In this document: piece after piece, positions 34,563-43,311 of the stretch
Numbering within the stretch: position 1 is the first letter of the stretch
How the letters are laid out: each line of letters begins with the position of its first letter
DNA from: an uncultured Ardenticatenia bacterium
GTDB lineage: Bacteria > Chloroflexota > Anaerolineae > 4572-78 > NAK82
Length of the DNA stretch: 64,000 nucleotides
NCBI GenBank assembly: GCA_937127125.1
Contig: CAKZLO010000003.1
Span: 62,001 to 126,000 of the forward strand
Direction: 5' to 3'
Position numbers and translations under genes: made by a program
Notes under the pieces: generated by a model
What the model was told of the DNA's origin: nothing
Seen by the model: only the letters and a program-made list of their open reading frames with translations
Database searches by the model: none

Positions 34563-36956
34563 TCAGCGAGCAGTCAGGCGCTGTAAGCGCCAACGCAAAT
34601 ATGGCCCAACGGCACGGACAATGGCTTTCGCTCCACCCTTATGATAATGGACCAAAGCCCTCTCCCAAAGGTGGAGCAGCCACTGATCCTGCGACCGGTC
34701 CGCTGAGGGTCGAATATCCGCCCACTGTATGAAACTATCCATCGGTTGGATGGTCAAATTCCAGTTCAGTTGCTCGCGCACCAATCGTTGCGCATTGCGT
34801 CCCCGCTCGGCAACCCGTTCCGGGTAGGCAAATATCTCATCGATAACAGCACGAATTGCTTCACGATCCTCAGGGTCTACTACCCAACCAGCATCATATC
34901 CCTGAATATATTCACTTAACTCGGAGTAGTTATTGTAAATAACGGGCAACCCGCACCACATATATTCTACCGTACGCGTCGTGAAGGCCAACTCCCGCTC
35001 TGGATTGCGCTTCATCAGGTCAAATGCCACATGCGCCTGCGAGTACTCTTTGATCAATTCCTCGTGAGTCACGATACCTGCTACGGTAACCCGAGGACTC
35101 CGGCTCAACCGAGCGACCAGTTCTTCAAAGATGCCCGGTTCCACAGGATAGACCATATGGCGACCGCCAAAGAGACGGAGCCGTCCTTGATTCCGCCTCT
35201 CAAGTTCTTCAACCAAGACTGAGAGTCCCACCGAGGGATCCTGCCACGGTAGGAAAACACCACCGTAAACGAATGTTAGTTCTTCACACGGTATACGTTC
35301 TGGGAGAGTGGGAGACAGCGAAACAGGAATAACAGCGGTGCGCTCATGCCGTTCTTGCTCCGTCCAACCTGCCTTCTCAAGCCAAGATTGGAAGTATTGA
35401 TATTGACGGTGTCCAGCACAAGTGAAGTAGTCAGCTTTGCGTAGAGCGTTTAGCTTGCGCCGGACATTGTCTTGTGGTCGGCCAAAGCCTTGAAGTTCAC
35501 GTTCTATTAGATGAGGGCCATGTTGGTCAAGAATGATGGGCACTTCCACCTTCTCTGCATCCATTAAGTCCAACAGTGGCCAGTTGCAGACGATTACTAC
35601 ATCTGGTTCAACCTGTTGCGCTACTTCGTGTAGGTTGTGCCATTGCCATGTCAAATCAGCGATATCGGGCGGGATAATCCTCTCGCGCCCCTGTAACACA
35701 GCGTAGGGCATCGAGAAAATGACTTCATGACCTTGATGTTGCAATGCCTGACCCAATCCCCAGGCACGCAGCCCCGAGCCCACTGTGGGCAATCCCGGAT
35801 AAGGCAAGATATCCGAGCTAAAGATCAAGATGCGCCGCGGGATCTTCAAAAACAACCCTTGCACATCGAATGCCTCAGTGACAAGACGCTGAATTCTGGC
35901 ACCTGCATCGGGCCAATGACGCATAGGCGCCCGGAAGAGATTAAGTATCTCGCTGTCAGGACGCTTCCGGTGCTCCTGCACAAAGCGTCGCCTTTCCATT
36001 AAGTAGGGCAAGTTTTCTACGACCTCGTGGAAGGCAACAAGGGTGCTGATGTCCTCTTTATCGATACAGACCCTCCTTTTGCTACTCCTCTTGGCGCTCT
36101 TTATATGGAACTCGCTGATATCCAAACGATGCTTTCGCGCAGCTTGTTCTACCAGGCCGCTTGTTGCACCGAGCAAGACTGCTGGCAATACTCTTCTTAA
36201 GCTGTCCTCATGATAGTTCTTGATGACTGAATAGAGCGCGTTGCGTTTGTACAGCACCCGTTTGCGGTAATCCAAGAAATTGCGCATCGTGCCATGATGG
36301 TGATGATAGACCACTGCGTCCGGTGCGAAGACCACCTTATAGCCCAACACCCACAGGCGCCACCCCAAGTCCACATCTTCAAAGTAGATAAAATACTTCT
36401 CATCAAAGCCACCCACATTCAAGAAAACTTGACGGTCAATCATCATAGCGCCGCCACACGCGAATAGAATGGGTTGCACTTCGCGGAACAGGTGTTCAGC
36501 AAAAGGTTTGCCAAATCCTACTTGATAGGCATACCCGGCAAAGTGAGGAGCAGCTCCTGCGAAGTCAAACTTACTGCCATCCCAATTCAGAATCTTGGCA
36601 CCAGCACATACAACCTCTGGCTCAATGCTTATAGCTGCTATTAGGCCTTTTACGAATTGACGATCAGCGCGCATATCATTGTTCAGGAAGATTAAGTACT
36701 GGCCTGATGCCTCACGCGCGCCCAAGTTGTTTCCAGCTGCAAATCCGATATTCTCGGGACTGCGCACCACGCGCACTTGCGGGTAATGGGCCTGAACAAA
36801 TTCGACCGATCCATCATTGGAGGCATTATCTACCAGCATTAATTCCAAACAATCCGCCGGGTAATCCACTTGCAACAGCGAAGGCAAACATTGCTCTAGG
36901 TGCCTACGACCGTTGTAATTGAGCACAATAACGGTTACTAGGGGATAACCTGCCAT
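34563..36956 (-). CDS. Bifunctional glycosyltransferase (GT2-GT4 fusion)
   Basis: 797 aa. Residues 1-300 form a GT2 (GT-A) domain: VTVIVLNYNGRRHLEQCLPSL, LVDNASNDGS, FLNNDM (DxD-like) and GGFDEKYFIYFEDVDLGWR, a rhamnosyl-transferase-like signature. Residues about 385-797 form a GT4 domain starting at RRILIFSSDILPYPGLPTVGSGLRAW, closely matching the neighbouring stand-alone GT4. A linker with basic residues lies between. The two activities probably add successive sugars. It lies 3 bp after the methyltransferase gene and 34 bp before the GT4 gene. Confidence 0.88.
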   Translation of the reverse strand: MAGYPLVTVIVLNYNGRRHLEQCLPSLLQVDYPADCLELMLVDNASNDGSVEFVQAHYPQVRVVRSPENIGFAAGNNLGAREASGQYLIFLNNDMRADRQFVKGLIAAISIEPEVVCAGAKILNWDGSKFDFAGAAPHFAGYAYQVGFGKPFAEHLFREVQPILFACGGAMMIDRQVFLNVGGFDEKYFIYFEDVDLGWRLWVLGYKVVFAPDAVVYHHHHGTMRNFLDYRKRVLYKRNALYSVIKNYHEDSLRRVLPAVLLGATSGLVEQAARKHRLDISEFHIKSAKRSSKRRVCIDKEDISTLVAFHEVVENLPYLMERRRFVQEHRKRPDSEILNLFRAPMRHWPDAGARIQRLVTEAFDVQGLFLKIPRRILIFSSDILPYPGLPTVGSGLRAWGLGQALQHQGHEVIFSMPYAVLQGRERIIPPDIADLTWQWHNLHEVAQQVEPDVVIVCNWPLLDLMDAEKVEVPIILDQHGPHLIERELQGFGRPQDNVRRKLNALRKADYFTCAGHRQYQYFQSWLEKAGWTEQERHERTAVIPVSLSPTLPERIPCEELTFVYGGVFLPWQDPSVGLSVLVEELERRNQGRLRLFGGRHMVYPVEPGIFEELVARLSRSPRVTVAGIVTHEELIKEYSQAHVAFDLMKRNPERELAFTTRTVEYMWCGLPVIYNNYSELSEYIQGYDAGWVVDPEDREAIRAVIDEIFAYPERVAERGRNAQRLVREQLNWNLTIQPMDSFIQWADIRPSADRSQDQWLLHLWERALVHYHKGGAKAIVRAVGPYLRWRLQRLTAR

Positions 36957-36959
36957 CGA

Positions 36960-38315
36960 TCACCTGTTCACCAATAGATTGATCGCGACCTTGATCAGAG
37001 CTTCAAGATCGAGTAGGGATGTAGTTGACCAAAGCGGTGGCTGCCATCTATCGGGAAACGTGCAAGGTGGTATCCCGTAAGTTGCACTCATCACCAGCTC
37101 ACCACGCAATGGACGATCCCCCCACTGCAGTTTGCCGCCGTGGCGGCCTGGTCTGACATATCCCCACAAGTAGAAAGTATCGCCGGAGGAAGCTCCTGGC
37201 GCATTGATTACGAGGCGACAGCATCGGTTTTCAGTTTTGCCGCCCGGATCAAATTCCAGCTTGAGCACACCCATCGCGGGTAACTGGTGTGGGCTGATGG
37301 TGCGCTCCATCAAGATGCATTCGGGGTCATCTGCTGCCGTCAGAGTAATCTGAAGCGGAGAGCTCAACGGATGAGGCTGATTTTCGATTAGAATGGAAAC
37401 ACTTTGTAAGTTGTCGAACTCTGCCACAAAAGTCTGCGAGATCGGTTGTTTTACTGGGGAAGGCAACCGTTTGATCAGTCGCCATCCCAGGATGCGCACA
37501 GAATGCAGCAGTTGCCAGAATCTGAACAACGTGCGTATGTATGGAGCTCGTCGTTCCCGAAGGAGCTGCTGCCTCAGCCACTCGTATTCAGCGAGCAGAT
37601 CAGCGATCTCAGCTACATTCGCTTGGTTGCCTCTGGCCTCTACCAGCTGGCTGCGCACCTCTCTACCCAGCTCACGCAGATCAACGTTTTCCTTCCAGAG
37701 CAACCAGAAACGCCTTTCATACTCACGCACCAATCGTGGCAAAGGCTCCGTCTTTCGTCGGAAGCGCACAGCCCATGGCACAATGAAACTGGCATCAAAA
37801 TCCACATCGCGGAAGAACCCTTGCCGAGCGAACAACTCAGCCCAGTATTCAGGTGGCTGCACATTGAAGTGTGTCAGCTCCTTGTAATCGAACGGTGTGG
37901 AGGAAAAGAGAATATCATCAGTGTGCTGACACAAATTGGCTATAGCCTTCTCTGCTTCAGCAGCTGGCATATGCTCCACAATCTCAATGCACACAATCAA
38001 ATCATAACGTTGCGGGAACGGCTCGGTGATCGAGCCAACCCAGCAAAACGGGCGAACGTCCGGGTGCACACGCGCGATAGCGTATTCTGAAATGTCCACA
38101 CCATAGCATTCAACGCCACGCCGGCGCAATTCTTCCACCAAGAATCCCATCGCACAGCCAGCGTCTAAGACGGTGCACGGGCCGATCCGACTAACAATCT
38201 GGTCAGCGATCCTCCCGAAAAAACCTAGCCAGTGCAAATCCCGTTGATAGGGACGTCCACAGTCATGAGCATAATAGTAGGCGTCGTACAATCGGGCGTA
38301 ATTGCACGAACTCAT
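36960..38315 (-). CDS. SAM-dependent methyltransferase with C-terminal extension
   Basis: 451 aa. The Rossmann-like domain has VLDAGCAMGFLVEELRRRG (SAM loop), GVDISEYAI and IVCIEIVEHMPAAEAE in residues 45-140. A coiled-coil-like stretch (about 200-260) leads to a beta-rich C-terminal domain that may bind glycan or exporter. ATG 38315 follows the ABC ATPase stop by 5 bp, with GGTGAG upstream; ATG 38351 is the alternative. The context beside Wzm/Wzt suggests chain capping by methylation, as known for some O-antigens, but this is inference. Confidence 0.82.
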   Translation of the reverse strand: MSSCNYARLYDAYYYAHDCGRPYQRDLHWLGFFGRIADQIVSRIGPCTVLDAGCAMGFLVEELRRRGVECYGVDISEYAIARVHPDVRPFCWVGSITEPFPQRYDLIVCIEIVEHMPAAEAEKAIANLCQHTDDILFSSTPFDYKELTHFNVQPPEYWAELFARQGFFRDVDFDASFIVPWAVRFRRKTEPLPRLVREYERRFWLLWKENVDLRELGREVRSQLVEARGNQANVAEIADLLAEYEWLRQQLLRERRAPYIRTLFRFWQLLHSVRILGWRLIKRLPSPVKQPISQTFVAEFDNLQSVSILIENQPHPLSSPLQITLTAADDPECILMERTISPHQLPAMGVLKLEFDPGGKTENRCCRLVINAPGASSGDTFYLWGYVRPGRHGGKLQWGDRPLRGELVMSATYGIPPCTFPDRWQPPLWSTTSLLDLEALIKVAINLLVNR

Positions 38316-38320
38316 CGCAC

Positions 38321-39580
38321 TCACCCAATCTTCTGGTCGGTCCAAGACCACGTGCCCTTTAACGTCACCAATCCGTATCGTTCGGCGCAGCCAGGCAATA
38401 TCCTAAAAGAATATAAGCGGTCGTGATAATCGAACATCTGGGTATCGTTCCAGTCTACGACTGCTGTCGACACGTAATACGTCCCCTCCAAGAGGGGTAG
38501 GAACGGCACTGTGTAGCGCACAACACCTTCTCCGCGGATTACCGGAATCTCGTATTGGGCAAATTGGGTGTTGGGCCCAGTCACATGCACGCCATCAGAG
38601 CGGTGAATGGCAATACCGAACACTGGGCGCTCTATCGTCTTGTGTGCCTTGTAACGCATCTCAACGGTAAAGGATTCACCCGTGCTGAAAAAGTCACGTA
38701 GTCGCCCCTCACTGTCTAGAAAACGCACTTCCTCTATTGTAACTTCGCCTGTACCGTGCCGAAACGCTTCCCGACGCGCAGCCAGTGCCGCATTCGCAGC
38801 ATAGGAATGCGTAGCATACTCACACACCACAGCTTCAGGAGAGCTGTCTGCTACCACACACCCTTTCTCCAACCAAAGAGCACGCTGACATAGTCGACGC
38901 ACTGCATTGAGATCGTGCGATACAAACATTATTGTAGTGCCATCTGCACGCAGCTGGTCGATCCGTTCCAAACAGCGCCGCTGAAATGCAGCGTCGCCCA
39001 CCGCCAGAACCTCGTCCACTAGCAATATCTCAGGCTCGACATGCACCGCGACTGAAAATCCCAGCCGCACATACATCCCAGAGGAATAATGCTTGACAGG
39101 CACATCGATGAAACGTTCCATTTCAGCGAACGCGATGATATCATCTATCCGACGATGTATCTCAGCGCGCTGCAACCCCAGGATAGCCCCATTTAAATAG
39201 ATGTTTTCACGCCCGGTCAAATCTGGATGAAAGCCGGTACCCAGCTCGAGCAGAGCACCTACCCTACCATTGACAACAATGCGTCCTGAGGTAGGATCGA
39301 TGATGCGCGAGACAAGCTTCAGCACTGTGCTCTTACCGGCTCCATTGGGTCCTACCAGTGCAACGGTCTCTCCCCTCTTGACCTCGAAGCTCACATCGGA
39401 TAATGCCCAAAAGACCTCCCGACGTCCGTTACCTTGACCGTGCAATAGCCGGATCACCAGTTCTTGGAATGAGCGAGCGCGATGATGGTGCAGCACAAAG
39501 CGCTTTGAAACGTGCTCGAAGCGAATGGCAGTGTTCACTGCTTCTCTGACCCGATTTTCTCCCAAGCCATCATTCCACAA
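38321..39580 (-). CDS. wzt: Polysaccharide ABC exporter ATPase (Wzt-like) with sugar-binding C-terminus
   Basis: 419 aa. Walker A GPNGAGKST, signature HYSSGMYVRLGF, Walker B ILLVDEVLAVGD and switch SHDLNAVRRL are in residues 1-260. Residues 280-419 form the beta-sandwich domain of Wzt that recognises a capped polysaccharide end. The start is probably TTG 39580, 3 bp after the wzm stop. Works with Wzm in the inner membrane to export lipid-linked glycan. Confidence 0.92.
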   Translation of the reverse strand: MWNDGLGENRVREAVNTAIRFEHVSKRFVLHHHRARSFQELVIRLLHGQGNGRREVFWALSDVSFEVKRGETVALVGPNGAGKSTVLKLVSRIIDPTSGRIVVNGRVGALLELGTGFHPDLTGRENIYLNGAILGLQRAEIHRRIDDIIAFAEMERFIDVPVKHYSSGMYVRLGFSVAVHVEPEILLVDEVLAVGDAAFQRRCLERIDQLRADGTTIMFVSHDLNAVRRLCQRALWLEKGCVVADSSPEAVVCEYATHSYAANAALAARREAFRHGTGEVTIEEVRFLDSEGRLRDFFSTGESFTVEMRYKAHKTIERPVFGIAIHRSDGVHVTGPNTQFAQYEIPVIRGEGVVRYTVPFLPLLEGTYYVSTAVVDWNDTQMFDYHDRLYSFRILPGCAERYGLVTLKGTWSWTDQKIG

Positions 39581-39583
39581 GAA

Positions 39584-40495
39584 TTACACTTCTTCCCCGA
39601 ACAGCCGCTTGTACCGGAAGAACACTAGAATGCCAAGAACCAACACTCCCAGCGCTGTGAGCGTTGTCCGGCTGAAGAAGTCAAGCGCCGGCGGCGCACC
39701 ACCAAAGCCATTGCCATAAAGGATCACACGATAGGTGGCAATCAGGGATGCCATTGGGTTAAGCATATACATCCAGCGCCACACATCAATTGTGATCTCC
39801 CCCAAATGGTAGTTGCGTGGCAGGATGTCGATCGGGTAGAAAATGGGTGTCAGGAAAAACCAGGCTAGCATAGCCACTTCCATGATCACCTGAGTATCTC
39901 GGTAGAAAACGTTGACAGTAGCCAGAATAAGCGCGATCCCACAGGTGAAGAGAACCTGCACAAGTATGACAACTGGCAATAACAACGCCCATGGGGTGAT
40001 TGGCATTTGAAAGGCCAAAATAAAAGCAAATAGCACGCTGAGAGCAATCAGGAAGTTAACCATATTAGACAACACAACCGATAGTGGCAACACCTCGCGC
40101 GGGAAATAAACCTTACGGATAAGCGGTGCGTTATCTACAATGCTGCGAATACTGCCGATCACCGAAGCTGAAAAGAAATTCCACGGCAGGAGACCACATA
40201 AGACAAAGATCGGGAACTTTTCTATGTTAGAAGGCGTCATCACGGTGAAAACGAGCGTGAAGACGGCCATCATAAGTAACGGGTTACCCAACGACCATAG
40301 AACACCGAGCACAGAATTGCGGTAACGTACCTTAAGATCGCGCACCACCAGTGTGAAGAGCAGCTCACGATAGCACCACAGTTCGGCCAAGTAAGAAAGG
40401 GTGGCACGCACTATGTGGAATGGCTTTTGTGTGACCGACAGTTCCGCGTCGGCCACAATAATTGTTTGTGAACCTTTGCGCTCTATTAAAGTCAC
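39584..40495 (-). CDS. wzm: Polysaccharide ABC exporter permease (Wzm-like, ABC-2)
   Basis: 303 aa with six membrane helices of the ABC-2 family. ELLFTLVVRDLKVRYRNSVLGVLWSLGNPLL and the late FFLTPIFYP and LNPMASLIATYRVILYG motifs are typical of O-antigen/teichoic-acid exporters. It is the first gene of the minus-strand glycan cluster (40495 to 32245), with a likely promoter at 40571-40599. Confidence 0.93.
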   Translation of the reverse strand: MTLIERKGSQTIIVADAELSVTQKPFHIVRATLSYLAELWCYRELLFTLVVRDLKVRYRNSVLGVLWSLGNPLLMMAVFTLVFTVMTPSNIEKFPIFVLCGLLPWNFFSASVIGSIRSIVDNAPLIRKVYFPREVLPLSVVLSNMVNFLIALSVLFAFILAFQMPITPWALLLPVVILVQVLFTCGIALILATVNVFYRDTQVIMEVAMLAWFFLTPIFYPIDILPRNYHLGEITIDVWRWMYMLNPMASLIATYRVILYGNGFGGAPPALDFFSRTTLTALGVLVLGILVFFRYKRLFGEEV

Positions 40496-40570
40496 AGCTG
40501 CGTTCTTCTCTCTGGGAGAAGATTACTATGAGCTTCTTGCAGTCGGGCTGCCAGAGCTCAGCAATCTACT

Positions 40571-40599
40571 ATAATGGACTCAGTCGCCCAAAAAGGCAA
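40571..40599 (-). promoter_or_regulatory. Promoter of the polysaccharide export cluster
   Basis: Minus strand: TTGCCT (40599-40594), 17-base spacer, CATTAT (40576-40571). About 75 bases upstream of ATG 40495, in a 220-bp divergent intergenic region. Confidence 0.5.
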
Positions 40600-40625
40600 A
40601 CCTGCATAATGGATTATTCCACCGT

Positions 40626-40655
40626 TTGTCTCTATTGGTGTAGTTGCTGTATACT
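40626..40655 (+). promoter_or_regulatory. Promoter of the LysM/PD40 gene
   Basis: Plus strand: TTGTCT (40626-40631), 18-base spacer, TATACT (40650-40655), 60 bases before ATG 40716. Confidence 0.5.
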
Positions 40656-40715
40656 GTCAGTCGGGAACATCAGGCAGGACATAACCTCGCCTGAGCAAGG
40701 AGATGCGCATAGATT

Positions 40716-43049
40716 ATGGACTTTCAAGAGCTGTTAGATCGCTATAAGCAGCTGCGTGCTGATTTCGACGCTGGAAGGATCGATGAAGAGGAATTCCAGG
40801 AAGAAATAGAAGGGCTACAGCTCAGGGACGAGCAAGGTTATTACTGGACGATTGGAGCTCAGAGCGGCAAATGGTATCGCTACAACGGTGTGGAGTGGGT
40901 GCAGGAAACGCCGCTTCCCATGACCAAGCATCAGGGGCGTGGCATCCCTGAGGCGGTGTCACGCCTTGCAGCGCCCGGTGGAAGATTGTCCTCAGGATTG
41001 GGTGCTCGCTGGCTGTACACTGGTTGTGCCGCTTTTCTGTTGCTCGCAGTACTCGCCCTGTTGATCGTGGTGCTGGCGAACTTTATACAAACCAGAGGGG
41101 TGCGGGTAGGTCAGGTTCCTACGCCAACACTTGTCTCCGGATTGCCTATCGCTACACCTACTCCAGCTCCAACACCCAGCGCAACCTTTACCCCCGAACC
41201 CACACCAACCCCGCTTACTTTGGAAACGTATTCGAACAGCGTCCTTGGCTTCAGCTTGCAATACCCAGGAGGATGGCAGACCAGGGAGTCAAAACAGCAG
41301 GTTGTCCTAGCACCCGACGAAGATGGATTGAGCAGTTTGCTGGGGGATCAACCAGTCCTCAAGTCTGCCTCCTTTGTGGTGCAGGTTGAGGGCGGAGGTA
41401 TCGTGGACACACCGTCGAGCGTTTTGGGGCGGATCATAGCGGGTTTGCCAATCGATCCAAGCTCCAGCGAGACAGGAACACGCGCTGTGAGTGGGGTCGA
41501 ATGGGCCATCAGTCAGGTCAAATTGATCCCCAGTGGAGACGTTGGGGATATGACTGCTTACGTGGCAGCTACAGTTTACAATGATTCTGCCTATACCGTT
41601 GTGGCTGCGGCCCCCAGCATCGAGTGGGTTCGTCAAGCGCCAACTTTCCAGAAAATGTTTGACAGTATTCGCTTTACAGCTCCGCAGGCGCGTGTGACCG
41701 CGACGGCGACAGCGACGCTGTCAGCTGCAGGGGTGTTTGCTAGTGCAATTTCTTCGCCTACTGTCCCAGTGACAACCGTCGCTGTGAGCGCGACACCGGC
41801 CCCCACGGGAACACCCACACCAGTTATCCACGTGGTGCAATCAGGCGATACTCTGTTGGCTATCGCAGCTCAGTATAATGTGAGCGTAAAAGACTTGCAG
41901 GCAGCTAATGGAATAGATGACCCCACCAAGCTGCAGATTGGCCAACGGCTGATCATTCCGATTGGCGGCTATGTAGCTCCACAAGGCAGTGCCGCCGGGG
42001 TAGGCACGCCGATAGCTATGGTCACCCCCACAGAAGTAGTTTTGGCAACACCTACCCGAGTCGTCGAGGTGAACGCATTACCATCCGAGACGCCGGAGGA
42101 GACACCAAGTGCAACGGATATAGAAACTGGGTTGCCTACACCAACCGCCACACAGGCGCCCGCTCCAACCCCCAAACCGCAAGCGAAGGTGCTAAGTGGT
42201 AAAATTGTTTACCCCGTATTTGTGCCGGATCGCCTACTGCAGGGGCAGATGGGCAGCTACGATATCTATATGAGCGATCCTCAGGGTAGTGAGCCACAAT
42301 TGTTGGCTTATAATGCCAGCCAGCCAAGTTTAAATCCGGGTGGGGATTTGCTGGCCTACAAGAGCTGGGACTCCACTGCTCGCGGGCTAGCTTTTCTCAC
42401 AATTGGGGGTGGCAGAGGTGGATTGCTGACGAATTACATTGAGGATGGACTCCCATGCTGGGACGCTAGCTCGATCACGGTGGTATTTACCTCGCGCCGC
42501 GAGGGCGACCGTGTACCACGGCTGTTCCGCGTGAATCAAACCAACAATCAAGAAACAGGTTTTGGCTTGATCGCGGAATATGCGAGCGTCTTTCAGGACG
42601 GGCGTATCGTGTACAAAGGTTGCACAGTGGAAGGATCCTGTGGCCTGTTTGTAGTCAATGCGGAAGGCGTGGGCGCAACCAAGATCACCGACAATTCCAG
42701 TGACACTGCCCCCGCCCCCTCACCGGATGGCAGCAAGATTGTATTCATGTCCCTTACCCGTGAGGGAGCTGGCAACTACGAAATCTTCATCATGGACAGC
42801 AATGGACAGAATATCGTGCGCCTGACCAACAACTCGGCAAACGATGGACTGCCAACCTGGTCTCCTGACGGAAGCACAATCGCCTTCGTGTCGGACCGTG
42901 ATGGGACTTGGGGCATATGGGCTATGAACCCTGATGGCAGCGATCAGCGTAAGCTGTTCACGATGAAGGGGTCGCCGGATGGGATCGTGGGCGCTGAGCT
43001 TCTTTCCTCGCGTGGCTGGCTAGAAGAACGCATCTCCTGGAGCCGGTAG
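40716..43049 (+). CDS. Membrane-anchored LysM and PD40 beta-propeller protein
   Basis: 777 aa. A cytoplasmic 95-residue head (acidic, with a WTIGAQSGKWYRYNGVEW segment) is followed by one membrane helix (about 100-125), Pro/Thr-rich linkers, a PsbP/lipoprotein-like beta domain (about 168-320), a LysM domain (HVVQSGDTLLAIAAQYNVSV...IGQRLIIP, about 370-415), another Pro/Thr linker and a TolB-type PD40 propeller with ASPDGSKIVF-like and WSPDGSTIAFVSDRDG repeats. It is likely exposed outside the membrane and attached to peptidoglycan or glycan through LysM. Its propeller end is a paralogue of the gene at 48139. Function unknown. Confidence 0.85.
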   Translation: MDFQELLDRYKQLRADFDAGRIDEEEFQEEIEGLQLRDEQGYYWTIGAQSGKWYRYNGVEWVQETPLPMTKHQGRGIPEAVSRLAAPGGRLSSGLGARWLYTGCAAFLLLAVLALLIVVLANFIQTRGVRVGQVPTPTLVSGLPIATPTPAPTPSATFTPEPTPTPLTLETYSNSVLGFSLQYPGGWQTRESKQQVVLAPDEDGLSSLLGDQPVLKSASFVVQVEGGGIVDTPSSVLGRIIAGLPIDPSSSETGTRAVSGVEWAISQVKLIPSGDVGDMTAYVAATVYNDSAYTVVAAAPSIEWVRQAPTFQKMFDSIRFTAPQARVTATATATLSAAGVFASAISSPTVPVTTVAVSATPAPTGTPTPVIHVVQSGDTLLAIAAQYNVSVKDLQAANGIDDPTKLQIGQRLIIPIGGYVAPQGSAAGVGTPIAMVTPTEVVLATPTRVVEVNALPSETPEETPSATDIETGLPTPTATQAPAPTPKPQAKVLSGKIVYPVFVPDRLLQGQMGSYDIYMSDPQGSEPQLLAYNASQPSLNPGGDLLAYKSWDSTARGLAFLTIGGGRGGLLTNYIEDGLPCWDASSITVVFTSRREGDRVPRLFRVNQTNNQETGFGLIAEYASVFQDGRIVYKGCTVEGSCGLFVVNAEGVGATKITDNSSDTAPAPSPDGSKIVFMSLTREGAGNYEIFIMDSNGQNIVRLTNNSANDGLPTWSPDGSTIAFVSDRDGTWGIWAMNPDGSDQRKLFTMKGSPDGIVGAELLSSRGWLEERISWSR

Positions 43050-43073
43050 CTCATAGCGACCGTGGTTGTACGT

Positions 43074-43109
43074 CAACTTGCTCTCATCCGCGTGGATGAG
43101 AGCAAGTTG
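43074..43109 (+). terminator. Intrinsic-terminator-like hairpin after the LysM/PD40 gene
   Basis: Perfect 16-bp stem CAACTTGCTCTCATCC / GGATGAGAGCAAGTTG with a 4-base GCGT loop, 25 bases after the stop codon. The following GTTCTAATT is only weakly T-rich, so termination could be partial. Confidence 0.65.
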
Positions 43110-43311
43110 GTTCTAATTGAAGGGGTCTAAGGAACTGCCATAGGTACCTGTGCGCCGTGCGAGCTGCAGGCTAATATGGTGCAGAGACGAACACTTGGAA
43201 CAGGGCCGGACACACAAGTTTAACCCTTATCAGACTCCATTCAGAACGTAACCCTGCTCCACGTAGACTTCGTGCGCACCGCTGGATGGTCCCTTCCAAG
43301 GAATGCTCACT

